DNA of 48,083 bases from Candidatus Omnitrophota bacterium (GTDB lineage: Bacteria > Omnitrophota > Gorgyraeia > Gygaellales > Profunditerraquicolaceae): the NCBI GenBank assembly GCA_028715415.1, contig JAQURX010000014.1:1-48083 (forward strand), written 5' to 3'. The position numbers and the translations under genes were made by a program. This document shows, one piece after another, positions 34,601 to 42,247 of this stretch. The notes under the pieces were generated by a model. It searched no databases. It had not been told where the DNA came from and worked only from the letters and a program-made list of their open reading frames with translations. How positions within the stretch are numbered: the first letter of the stretch is position 1; the number at the start of each line of letters is the position of its first letter.

Positions 34601-37562
34601 CGGTTGGTCGGCGGGGAATTCTACTATATATATGAAATCAACAACACAAACTATCAATGCTTCCCAGGCAATATATAATTTACATGTTAATTGTAACGAT
34701 AGAAGTTCTAATTCTTTAACCATTGTTACTAACGATTTAATTTGTAATGGCGATCTACTCTTTGAGGATGAGGATGCCAATACTTATATTGATACAAATT
34801 CCAAGAATTTGACTGTTTATGGCACGATTACCTTGAATTGGGATGGTATTATACGCCTTAACGCGGCAAGCGCGCCTTCTACTCTTACTATAGGTAATGA
34901 TATGGTCTTTATTTCTGTGCATGGCACTCCTCATGTCCAACTATACAACAGCACAAATACTATTTCTATAGTTGGATACGGCGGCTTAAGAACAATACCC
35001 GAGACTATTACAGGCCTTGATAATAATAAGCAGGTAACTTTGAATAATATAAGTTTAACTACCGCCCAGACTCTAACTGGTTCTTCAGCTATAACATTAG
35101 CTGGTAGCGCTACGTTAGCAGGGATAACCTTAAACGGTGCTACTGCCACATTGAATGTCGGCGCACAAACCTTAACCATGACCGGAAATCTTCTTGTCAC
35201 AACTGGCATAGTAACCATCACAAGCGGCGGATCTATTGCTTTAGGATCTAATAGCTTTACTAATTCAGGCGGCACAGGAGTTACTTCAGCAGGTACAATT
35301 ACTTGCGGTGCTTTTACTTCTTCAGGCACATTTGCAAATAATGCGGGTAGTGCTATTAATGCTTCAGGTAATGTCGCTATATCAGGCACATTCTCTACTC
35401 CTGCCAATAACACCTTAACTATGACCGGAGCAGGAACAACGCTTAATGCTTCAGTAGGTATTGGAAATTTACAGATTAATAACGGAGCAAGCGTTTCGAT
35501 ATCTACCAATAACTTATCAATAGGCGGCACATTAGTAATAGGCCAGGGTACAGGCGGCACAAGCTGTTCGTTGGATACTAACTCAAAGAATCTTACAGTT
35601 GTAGGTACTACCACAGTAAATAGCGAAGGAGTATTAATACTTACTGCAGGGGCCGCTACTTCGACAATGACATTTACGGGCGATTTTACTAATTCGGGTA
35701 TAGTTAGGGTAGTTGATGTTAGTAATGCTAGAACATCTTTAGTAGGAGCAACTGGCGCGTTAAGGAATTTCTCTGGTAATGGCCTTACTTTTAATAGCAG
35801 GATTATTAATTTGAATAATATTAAATATAATCCGGCATTTACTCCTGCTTCAAGCGAAGGGGCAATTTTAACTGGTAATTGCACATTTGCTTCTGTAATT
35901 ACTCTTAATGGAGGTTCTGTAAATACAGGCAGTTATACCTTAACTGTTCAGAATACAATTACAATTAATTCTGGCACTATTCTTACTTCTGGAGGAATAA
36001 TCGATGCCGGAACAAACACTTTTTCTTTGCTAGGGGGAACAGTCCAATCAGGTGGCACAATTATTTGCGGTGACTTTATATCTAGTGGCGGAAATTATGT
36101 TAATAACTCTGGGTCTATTATTAATTCAAGTGGTAGTGTTACGATTACCGGTACATTTACTACTCCGACTAATAACACTTTAACTATGACAGGTGCTGGT
36201 AAAACAATTAATGCTTCGGCCGGTATTGGTAATTTAATTATTAACTCAAGCGGTACAGTTAGTGTCTCTACTAACGCTTTAAGTGTGGGTGGTAATTTAA
36301 CTATTCAAGCAGGTATTTTTGATTCTGGCGGTTTGGCAATTAATGTAACGGGTAATTGGAATAATAGCGGAGGCACCTTTACACATAGTAATAATACTGT
36401 TACTCTTAACGGTACCGCCCTGCAGACCGTTACCTCAAACGGCTCAAGTTTTAATATTCTAACCATCACTAACACCTCAACTGTCGGCGTTGCATTTGCT
36501 GATAGATTGCAGGTAGCAACATTAAATGCAACAGCCGGAGTTAAGAAATTAAGTTTTGCCGCAGCTTCTTCTGCAAGCCCGCATACAATAAGCACGACAT
36601 TTAATATTGCAGGGTCCGCAGGAAATCTTTTAACCCTGGCTCCTTCAGCAAGCAATACTACTTGGTATATAGATGCGCCTACAAGTTCTGTCAGTTACGT
36701 AAGTGTTAGTTATTCTTCTGAAGCTTCAGGTAAACTTTTAACTGCAACAAATTCTACAGACGCAGGGAATAACGCTAATTGGATATTCCCGGGATATCTT
36801 AAAATTACCGGCACAGGCACAATGACAGCAGGGGGCTCTCAGATAATTACGATTACTGCTTATGATGGAAATGGCAATATCTCTACTTCATATTCCGGAG
36901 ATAAGAATCTAATCTTCTCAGGTGCCAATAGTTCACCTAGCCCTGTTACAAGCCCGACTGCAACAAACAAGAGCAGCTCTGATACAAATTTTGGCTCAAC
37001 AACAGTTGTAACATTTGCTAATGGAGTTGGTTCTTCAACTGTAAAATTATACAAGGCGGAAACTGCTTCTCTTGCTGTAACCGATGGAGTAATCAGCACA
37101 AGCCAGGATGCATATAAGCTAAGTGTTGTTGTTTCAGTAGGGGTAAAGAATCAATTAGTTTGGGCAACTCAGCCAACTCAGTCAGTTACCAGCGGTACAA
37201 CCTTACCGGCATTTTCTATAGAAATTACTGATAGCTATGGCAATAGAACAACGGATAGTGATAATATTGCAATTACTGCGAGTTCTGGCTTATTAAATGG
37301 CTCAACTATGAAGTCCGCAGTAAATGGCTTAGCGACTTTTAATAATGTATCCGTGTTTACAGCGGGTAATATTACTTTAAAAGGCACAGCATCCGGGCTT
37401 ACTTCTACTGCTTCTTCTAATCTGGTAACTGTTAATGGATCAGGCTCTGAATCACAAGGAGAGAGTGTTTTGTTTAGAGGTAGTTCCATAATGCCTCAGC
37501 CAATAATAGAATATATTGCGCCTCTTTCTTTTATTTATAACTATATATATGGCTACAAATAG
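31650..37562 (+). CDS. TpsA-like giant exoprotein/adhesin with TPS (haemagglutination activity) domain
   Basis: This protein has 1970 residues from TTG 31650, which has AGAAGGG ten bases upstream; ATG 31701 is an alternative start giving a conventional signal peptide (MKKNLTIIILIFVIIHFVSL). Cleavage is expected after LFA at about residue 41. Residues about 42-330 form the TPS domain recognised by TpsB, with GRVLG and the diagnostic NPNG (123-126). The rest is low-cysteine, Thr/Ser/Gly/Asn-rich repeats expected to form a beta-helix: WLGTTSTSWNNTLNW at about 730, then many GNLTI/GTLTM-type strands, including two long repeats. The last about 260 residues look like Ig-like invasin domains (FSIEITDSYGNRTTDSDNIAI). 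The end (YIAPLSFIYNYIYGYK) is hydrophobic-aromatic. It is the export partner of the upstream fusion protein and lies under riboswitch control. Confidence 0.9.
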   Translation: MIPKHLRIFSAKWVYREMKKNLTIIILIFVIIHFVSLPLFALPEGQVVESGSVVFDQPNATTLNITASDKSIINFNTFNIGQNETVNFYQPNSSSTVLGRVLGAGASNINGSLTANGILFLTNPNGFNFGPQANVQVNSLIASTLEISTNNFINGNYIFNHRENAAYARIINEGIIEGNNIALVASAVKNTGVILAKAGTAHLASGDKTTITIDNRGLIQVEINEKTSGKVYDSNGVALKDAVANSGTVEGAQVYMSAKTASDIFENAVNQTGIIKANGLVNENGIIRIVSNEKIKLSGSLTADKGEIKVSSEKFVNVSAELNISAATAEINSDKDLLVDANITNDSGDLHLFADYDGDGVGEFTQSTGEIYAKDSGDVYIDGSGVMTLNKIKTDLGAIKIGTLRAPSSISGKPHYIHTVGDFEFDSSSDGAITTTRGDVLRFNPLGSLVIEAINGAIKFLEGVVINVAQAEFIGNSLFVNTISSSVTFYKNIGDFNITSFSTTDDLATLEGEDVKVTYLKSNDVTLKSDNSVNSTPGVIIQAPEVRVIAQKFGSIETPLNIKSPLIYLERLHGAIEILESSGIGTSVMLRGPPDGFGAIIYNHDTNLTLKAEVVRLIGTDSIQLYGNITFSSLECTIPNKEIYFEAGKTYTITGVFHFSGKLEDDGTISYIHLKSSEDGVRWFIDPQGAHELSYVRAEDSYNLDPRLILGTSLDHDANSYNWDAPRYWLGTTSTSWNNTLNWSATDGGAGGAGVPTSADDVYFSSTRNNACSIDTTAVCLSFTIGDLYTQTVSMAAGSSLAVTNDLTLTGSGALSPAGRPISVGGNWTVGANGVFTRGTSTVTFNGTNAVNPQQINSGGTTAATKTFYNIIINNTGAGVKLVTNSLTQSTGGTLTMTAGTLDLNALTWTLGADLSVTAGTIAIGTGYLDCASYDLTVGTGGTVTIGTTGTLRVTDFSVTNTGIFTCTGNATLNILGNVVITSSGWSAGNSTIYMKSTTQTINASQAIYNLHVNCNDRSSNSLTIVTNDLICNGDLLFEDEDANTYIDTNSKNLTVYGTITLNWDGIIRLNAASAPSTLTIGNDMVFISVHGTPHVQLYNSTNTISIVGYGGLRTIPETITGLDNNKQVTLNNISLTTAQTLTGSSAITLAGSATLAGITLNGATATLNVGAQTLTMTGNLLVTTGIVTITSGGSIALGSNSFTNSGGTGVTSAGTITCGAFTSSGTFANNAGSAINASGNVAISGTFSTPANNTLTMTGAGTTLNASVGIGNLQINNGASVSISTNNLSIGGTLVIGQGTGGTSCSLDTNSKNLTVVGTTTVNSEGVLILTAGAATSTMTFTGDFTNSGIVRVVDVSNARTSLVGATGALRNFSGNGLTFNSRIINLNNIKYNPAFTPASSEGAILTGNCTFASVITLNGGSVNTGSYTLTVQNTITINSGTILTSGGIIDAGTNTFSLLGGTVQSGGTIICGDFISSGGNYVNNSGSIINSSGSVTITGTFTTPTNNTLTMTGAGKTINASAGIGNLIINSSGTVSVSTNALSVGGNLTIQAGIFDSGGLAINVTGNWNNSGGTFTHSNNTVTLNGTALQTVTSNGSSFNILTITNTSTVGVAFADRLQVATLNATAGVKKLSFAAASSASPHTISTTFNIAGSAGNLLTLAPSASNTTWYIDAPTSSVSYVSVSYSSEASGKLLTATNSTDAGNNANWIFPGYLKITGTGTMTAGGSQIITITAYDGNGNISTSYSGDKNLIFSGANSSPSPVTSPTATNKSSSDTNFGSTTVVTFANGVGSSTVKLYKAETASLAVTDGVISTSQDAYKLSVVVSVGVKNQLVWATQPTQSVTSGTTLPAFSIEITDSYGNRTTDSDNIAITASSGLLNGSTMKSAVNGLATFNNVSVFTAGNITLKGTASGLTSTASSNLVTVNGSGSESQGESVLFRGSSIMPQPIIEYIAPLSFIYNYIYGYK
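35285..35540 (+). repeat. Adhesin internal long repeat, copy 1
   Basis: About 256 bp encoding a block starting SAGTITCGAFTSSGTF and including LTMTGAGTTLNASVGIGNL. It corresponds closely in length and protein sequence to copy 2 at 36048-36305, with many synonymous differences. Confidence 0.88.
36048..36305 (+). repeat. Adhesin internal long repeat, copy 2
   Basis: About 258 bp encoding SGGTIICGDFISSGGNY and LTMTGAGKTINASAGIGNL, the counterpart of copy 1. The spacing of about 760 bp between copies suggests an ancient segmental duplication followed by divergence. Confidence 0.88.
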
Positions 37563-37649
37563 AAAATAATTTATGGCTAAATAAATAATTTTTGTTAATA
37601 TATATAGGTAAAGAGATAATTATCAACAAGATATAAGTTGGAGGAATGT

Positions 37650-38690
37650 ATGTTAAAATATTCAACCGCAGGTGAATCACACGGGAAGGCTCTTCTTGCG
37701 ATTTTAGAAAATATTCCGGCAGGGCTTAAGCTGGATATAGGTAAGGTAAATTATGAATTAAGGCGTAGGCAACAGGGCTATGGCCGTGGAAAACGTATGC
37801 AGATTGAAAAAGATGCAGCGCAGTTGATTTCTGGTGTCAGACATGGAAAAACTTTGGGAAGTCCAATTGGCCTATGTATCGAGAATAGAGATTTTAGTAT
37901 AGAAAAATTACCTGATGTTGCTTGTCCTCGTCCGGGACATGCAGATTTAGCCGGAGTTTTAAAATACGGCTTTAAAGATGTGCGTAATGTTTTAGAGCGT
38001 GCTTCAGCGAGGGAGACTGCAGCAAGGGTTGCAGTAGGAGCAGTCTGCAAAATATTATTAGCTGAGTTTAAAATTGATATTTCTAGTAATGTTATGTTGA
38101 TTGGCGGAGAATGTTCTCCGCAGTCAATGATGAAACAGATAATGAAAGCACAGGAAAATAAAGATACTGTAGGCGGAATATTTGAAGTTACGGCAGATGG
38201 AGTCCCTGCGGGGTTAGGTAGCTATACTTCAGCGGATAAACGTTTGGACGGAAGATTGGCTCAAAACATAATCTCAATTCCCGGGATTAAAGCAATTGGT
38301 TTTGGGTTAGGGTTTGGTTTTGCGCATCGTTTTGGTTCGCAATGCCATGATGCGATCTATTACTCTAAAAATAGCGGATATTCGCGCAAAACAAATAATG
38401 CCGGCGGTATTGAAGGCGGGATTTCTAACGGAGAAGAGATTGTTTTACACGCTTGCATGAAACCGATTGCAACTTTACTTAAGCCTTTAGATTCGGTTAA
38501 TATAAATTCAAAAAAGAAAGCTAAAGCAACGGTTGAGCGTTCTGATATTTGTGCAGTTGAATCAGCTGCAGTTATCGCGGAATCCGGCATGGCGTTTGTC
38601 TTAGCGGATGCTTTGTTGGAGAAGTTTGGCGCGGATAATATAGACGATATAAAGAAAGCTTATAAAGATTACTTAAAAAGAATACGATAA
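37650..38690 (+). CDS. aroC: Chorismate synthase
   Basis: This is the last enzyme of the shikimate pathway, converting EPSP to chorismate with reduced FMN. It has 346 residues from ATG 37650, which follows a GGAGG site; an in-frame TTG at 37638 overlaps that site. Signature sequences are YSTAGESHGKALLAILEN at the N-terminus, RRRQQGYGRGKRMQIEKD, RPGHADLAG and ERASARETAARVAVGAV. The C-terminal DICAVESAAVIAESGMAFVLAD is also typical. aroK lies nearby, with spoVG between them. Confidence 0.97.
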   Translation: MLKYSTAGESHGKALLAILENIPAGLKLDIGKVNYELRRRQQGYGRGKRMQIEKDAAQLISGVRHGKTLGSPIGLCIENRDFSIEKLPDVACPRPGHADLAGVLKYGFKDVRNVLERASARETAARVAVGAVCKILLAEFKIDISSNVMLIGGECSPQSMMKQIMKAQENKDTVGGIFEVTADGVPAGLGSYTSADKRLDGRLAQNIISIPGIKAIGFGLGFGFAHRFGSQCHDAIYYSKNSGYSRKTNNAGGIEGGISNGEEIVLHACMKPIATLLKPLDSVNINSKKKAKATVERSDICAVESAAVIAESGMAFVLADALLEKFGADNIDDIKKAYKDYLKRIR

Positions 38691-38744
38691 ATTTGTGTTA
38701 GATTTTACCACTTCTTTCGTCTATTGCAATAGGAGGGGGTGAAG

Positions 38745-38996
38745 ATGGATAGTGAGATTCAGGTTAGCCGTATCCATAAGCTTGATGGAGAGTCAAAGAC
38801 TAAAGCATTTGTGGATATCTCTTTGGGCGGTATAGTGGTTAAAGGCTTACGGATCGTTGATGGAGTAAACGGTTTGTTTGTCAGTATGCCGCGCCGCCAA
38901 GGCAAAGACGGAAAATGGTATAATACCGTTTATCCGGTTTCAAAAGAGATGCATCAAGAGTTAAGCGAACTGGTTTTAGCGGCGTACAAAGAATAG
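38745..38996 (+). CDS. spoVG: SpoVG-family RNA/DNA-binding regulator
   Basis: This protein has 83 residues from ATG 38745 (AGGAGGG eight bases upstream); an in-frame GTG at 38739 is less likely. The family pattern is clear: EIQVSRIHKLDGESKTKAFVD, a middle GIVVKGLRIVDGVNGLFVSMP and the RRQGKDGKWYNTVYPVSKEMHQEL signature, although the protein is shorter at the C-terminus than Firmicute SpoVG. SpoVG proteins bind nucleic acids and regulate gene expression in several phyla. It lies between aroC and aroK, probably in one transcript. Confidence 0.93.
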   Translation: MDSEIQVSRIHKLDGESKTKAFVDISLGGIVVKGLRIVDGVNGLFVSMPRRQGKDGKWYNTVYPVSKEMHQELSELVLAAYKE

Positions 38997-39000
38997 GGAT

Positions 39001-39033
39001 TAGGGACACATCCTAAATAAGGATGTGTCCCTA
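39001..39033. repeat. TAGGGACACATCC inverted repeat, copy 2
   Basis: TAGGGACACATCC (39001-39013) and GGATGTGTCCCTA (39021-39033) are a perfect 13-bp inverted repeat with a 7-base loop. It begins 4 bases after the spoVG stop and ends 6 bases before the aroK ATG. It shares its arm sequence with the hairpin at 19659-19715. Confidence 0.95.
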
Positions 39034-39039
39034 AAAAGC

Positions 39040-39546
39040 ATGAAAAATATTTATTTAGTTGGTTTTATGGCAACAGGCAAGTCTTCCGTAGGCAAGGAGC
39101 TTGCGGAAAGGAAAGGTTGGCAATTTGTTGACCTCGATGATTTAATTGAACTAAAAGAAAAACGCAGGATCTCGGATATTTTTACTAAGGAAGGCGAGGC
39201 ATATTTTCGTAAAATAGAAAAAGAAACATTAAAAGAAGTTAGCAAGGAGAAGAAATTTGTTGTTGCCTGCGGAGGAGGAATTGTAATAAACGAAGAAAAT
39301 ATCAAAATAATGAAGGAAACCGGATTTATGGTTTGCCTGTCTGCTTCTCCGGAAGCAATATTAAAAAGAACCTCTGGGTGTGCGCATCGGCCGTTACTTA
39401 ACGTTAAAGACCCCAAAAAACAAATTGATTTACTATTAAAATTACGCGCTCCTTATTATTGTAAGGCAGATAAGACAATTGATACTTCAAGATTATCAAT
39501 TAAAGAGGTTGTTAATAAAATTATTAAATTGATTGGGAGAAAATAA
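39040..39546 (+). CDS. aroK: Shikimate kinase
   Basis: This enzyme phosphorylates shikimate with ATP; 168 residues from ATG 39040. The Walker A loop GFMATGKSS (about 8-16), the shikimate-contact segment DLDDLIE, FRKIEKETL, and ACGGGIV (Walker B-like) and RPLL are present. The start follows a hairpin repeat by six bases and has no Shine-Dalgarno; an in-frame GTG at 39025 falls inside the hairpin. Its stop codon overlaps the next gene (TAATG). Confidence 0.94.
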   Translation: MKNIYLVGFMATGKSSVGKELAERKGWQFVDLDDLIELKEKRRISDIFTKEGEAYFRKIEKETLKEVSKEKKFVVACGGGIVINEENIKIMKETGFMVCLSASPEAILKRTSGCAHRPLLNVKDPKKQIDLLLKLRAPYYCKADKTIDTSRLSIKEVVNKIIKLIGRK

Positions 39547-40091
39547 TGGTTAAGGATTTTTCTAAATTCATAATTCTTATAGTAGGTATAATATTGGCAT
39601 TAGGTTTATTTTCTCTTGATGGTTTTTGCCAGTCTGCAGAGGACTACGTGAAAAAAGGGATGGATGCTGCCAAGAACGGGAATACCAGTGAGGCAGCTTC
39701 ATATTTTAGTAAGGCAGCTGCTTTGGATCCTAAGTTAGCCGCGGCATATGCCGAAAGAGGGAAAGCCTTAAAAGAAAAAGGAGACTTAAACCAGGCGATT
39801 GAAGAATATAACAGGGCAGTAGCATTAAATCCAGGCCTTTCCTCTGGTTTTCAAGACAGGAAACGTTACTCCAATCCGACTATTGACGGTTTAACAAAAA
39901 AAATTGATTTAAGTATAGATTTAGGAGAAACGTATTATGAACGCGCAATCGCCTATTTCTACAGCGCAAAATATGAATTAGCATGGCAAGATGTGCTTAA
40001 AGCGCAAAATTTAGGATATACGGTTAATCCGGCTTTTGTCTCAGAGTTAAAAAAGGTCCTTGAAAGGAAAGATGACACTCAGAAGAAATAA
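39546..40091 (+). CDS. Secreted TPR-repeat protein
   Basis: This 181-residue protein has a signal peptide or N-terminal anchor (about 7-27, ending FCQSAEDY). Two consecutive TPR motifs follow (about 30-97: AKNGNTSEAASYFSKAAALDP, then KEKGDLNQAIEEYNRAVALNP split at the Pro), then a degenerate third near YERAIAYFYSAKYELAWQDVLKAQ. TPRs mediate protein-protein contacts. It overlaps the next, larger TPR gene by 20 bp, and the two share a final motif of the AWQDV/AWKDV type, so they are probably paralogues made by duplication. Confidence 0.88.
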   Translation: MVKDFSKFIILIVGIILALGLFSLDGFCQSAEDYVKKGMDAAKNGNTSEAASYFSKAAALDPKLAAAYAERGKALKEKGDLNQAIEEYNRAVALNPGLSSGFQDRKRYSNPTIDGLTKKIDLSIDLGETYYERAIAYFYSAKYELAWQDVLKAQNLGYTVNPAFVSELKKVLERKDDTQKK

Positions 40092-41136
40092 AATTTCCTC
40101 TTTTGTTATTTTAGGGTTATTTATTTTATTTTTTTCAAGATCATTTGTTTGTTTTGCTCAGGAAGAAGTTTACCAGCTTTTTAAGAAAGGCCTTGATTAT
40201 CTTGATGAGGCAAAATACGATGAGGCCTCTGATGAATTTATTAAGGCTATAGCTTTAAGTCCTCGCGACGCCTCGCTTTATTATAACCTTGGCCTGGCAT
40301 ATCATAGAAAAGGAAGACTCGACGATGCCATCATCAAATATTCAAAAGCGTTGGAGATTAATCCGGAATATACTGATGCTTTATATAACCGCAGGCTTGC
40401 TTATGAAGAAAGGGCTAGCCCTGAGCAGGCAATAGTTGACTACAATAGAATAATTGAAATTGATCCTGCTTATGCCGAGGCTTATTCTAACCGCGGAGTA
40501 GCTTTCAAGGATAAAGGAGATTTGAACCAGGCTATTGCTGATTACAATAAGGCGATACAAATTAACCCGAAGGTGGCAAACGCCCATTATAATCTGGGGC
40601 TTTCATTAAAGGCTAAGGGAGATTTTAAGGAGGCAATTTCGGAATTCAGCAAAGCCATAAAGCTTGAGCATGGATTTATTAAAGCCTATTACAATAGAGG
40701 CTTGGCTTATCAGGAAAGCGGTGATTTAAATAGGGCTCTTAGCGATTATGATAAGGCAATTTTGTTTGACCGAAATTATGCTGAAGCCTATAACAACAGA
40801 GGGGTAGTCTATTTTGATTTAGGAAAAATCGCATTGGCAATTTCTTCTTACAATAAGGCAGTGGAATTAAACCCGGATTTTTATTTAGCTTTAAATAATC
40901 GTGGAAACGCATATTATTCCCGGGGAAATATTGATTTAGCTATCTCCGATTATAGCAAGGCAATTGAAATCAATCCGCTTTATTCAAAAGCATACCTTAA
41001 CCGCGCCCATGCCTATTTTGTAAAACAAAGATATACCTCGGCCTGGAAAGATGTACATATGGCTGAAAAATTAGGCAGTGCCGCTGATTCGGAGTTTCTC
41101 TTAACGCTTATACAATTATCCGGACAAAAGAAATAA
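40072..41136 (+). CDS. Secreted TPR-repeat protein, larger paralogue
   Basis: This protein has 354 residues from ATG 40072 (AAAGGAAAG upstream), giving a signal peptide SFVILGLFILFFSRSFVCFA cleaved before QEEVYQ. It contains about eight tandem 34-residue TPR units (about 35-310) with consensus AYNNRGVVYFDLGKIALAIS and DYNKAIQINP. Conserved Asn at the second helix and repeated YNKAIEINP ends are typical of the O-GlcNAc-transferase-like TPR group. It ends AWKDVHMAEKLGS, like its neighbour. It probably acts as a periplasmic or envelope scaffold; no catalytic domain is present. Confidence 0.9.
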   Translation: MTLRRNKISSFVILGLFILFFSRSFVCFAQEEVYQLFKKGLDYLDEAKYDEASDEFIKAIALSPRDASLYYNLGLAYHRKGRLDDAIIKYSKALEINPEYTDALYNRRLAYEERASPEQAIVDYNRIIEIDPAYAEAYSNRGVAFKDKGDLNQAIADYNKAIQINPKVANAHYNLGLSLKAKGDFKEAISEFSKAIKLEHGFIKAYYNRGLAYQESGDLNRALSDYDKAILFDRNYAEAYNNRGVVYFDLGKIALAISSYNKAVELNPDFYLALNNRGNAYYSRGNIDLAISDYSKAIEINPLYSKAYLNRAHAYFVKQRYTSAWKDVHMAEKLGSAADSEFLLTLIQLSGQKK

Positions 41137-41137
41137 A

Positions 41138-42247
41138 ATGAATAGCCTTGAGGCACTTATTTCTCTAAATATGGTTTCCGATATCGGGAGCCAGCGCTTA
41201 GAAAGGCTTCTTGATTTATTCGGTAAGCCGGAGAATATTTTTGGGGCTAGCAAAGAAAAGCTGATGTTAGTGCCCGGAATAGGCGAAAAAATATCCGGAG
41301 AAATCACTTCTTTTAATACGGAAAATCTGGATAGAGAACTTACTTTAGCCAGTAAGCTTGGTTTAAAGATCGTAACTTTAGGCTGCCTTGATTATCCTGA
41401 GAGCTTAAGGAATATCCCTGGTTCGCCGCTTGTGCTTTATTATAAAGGAAGCTTAATTGCTGAAGACAGGTTAAGTATCAGCATTGTTGGTTCGCGATTG
41501 GCTTCGTTCTATGGCCTTGAGAGTGCTAAAGAATTTTCCAGCGCTTTAGCGGAAAGAGGATTTACAATTGTTTCCGGTTTGGCGAAAGGCATTGATACTT
41601 ATGCTCATAAAGGAGCCTTGAGGGCAGGCGGCCGCACCCTGGCGATAATGGGAAGCGGTTTTAATAATATATATCCTCAACAAAATATAGATTTAGCTGA
41701 GGAGATTGCTAAGAATGGAGCGGTAATTTCGGAATTCCCAATTAATACGAAGCCTTTTAAGCAGAATTTCCCCCGGAGGAACCGGATTATCAGTGGTTTA
41801 TCTTTAGGTGTATTGGTTGTTGAAGCAGCCAGGAATAGTGGAGCGCTTATTACTGCGGATTTTGCTTTGGAACAAGGAAGAGAAGTTTTTGCTTTGCCCG
41901 GGAGGGTTGATTCAGTTAAATCTTCCGGAACAAATGAATTGATAAAACAAGGAGCAAAGCTTGTAACTTGCGTGGATGATATTGTGGAAGAATTCGGTAT
42001 GCCGGTTATCTCCTGCAAGAAACAAGAAAAACCTTTATTAAGGAAAGAGGTAGTATCTTTAAATAGTAAAGAGGAGTCGGATGTTTATAGTTTAATTTCC
42101 GATGAATCTACGCATTTAGATACTCTCGTAGAAAAGACGAGCTTGGATATTTCAAAGATATCTGGTATAATTTTGAAGTTACAATTGATGAAATTAATTA
42201 AGCAACTACCTGGAAAGCAATTTGTAAGGAGCGGTAATGAAAGATAA
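41138..42247 (+). CDS. dprA: DNA processing protein DprA
   Basis: DprA loads RecA on incoming single-stranded DNA during natural transformation. It has 369 residues: an N-terminal helix-hairpin-helix region (about 1-60), the Rossmann fold with IVGSRLASFYGLESA, SGLAKGIDTYAHKGAL (about 150-165), FPRRNRIISGLSLGVLVVEAA and ALPGRVDSVKSSGTNELIKQGA, and a C-terminal winged-helix domain (about 305-365). It lies 1 bp after the TPR gene and overlaps topA by 11 bp, the classic dprA-topA arrangement. Confidence 0.96.
   Translation: MNSLEALISLNMVSDIGSQRLERLLDLFGKPENIFGASKEKLMLVPGIGEKISGEITSFNTENLDRELTLASKLGLKIVTLGCLDYPESLRNIPGSPLVLYYKGSLIAEDRLSISIVGSRLASFYGLESAKEFSSALAERGFTIVSGLAKGIDTYAHKGALRAGGRTLAIMGSGFNNIYPQQNIDLAEEIAKNGAVISEFPINTKPFKQNFPRRNRIISGLSLGVLVVEAARNSGALITADFALEQGREVFALPGRVDSVKSSGTNELIKQGAKLVTCVDDIVEEFGMPVISCKKQEKPLLRKEVVSLNSKEESDVYSLISDESTHLDTLVEKTSLDISKISGIILKLQLMKLIKQLPGKQFVRSGNER

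Noticed and set aside
34931-35884. A 317-codon open frame on the minus strand within the adhesin gene
   Set aside because: It is a product of the biased Thr/Ser/Gly codons of the repeat region; the translation is Val/Pro/Leu-rich low-complexity with no motif, and other shorter antisense frames of the same look occur along the gene.
39001-39037. Hairpin after spoVG as an intrinsic terminator
   Set aside because: The bases after the stem on the + strand are AAAAA, not a T-tract. It fits the repeat family better, although a minus-strand terminator cannot be excluded.
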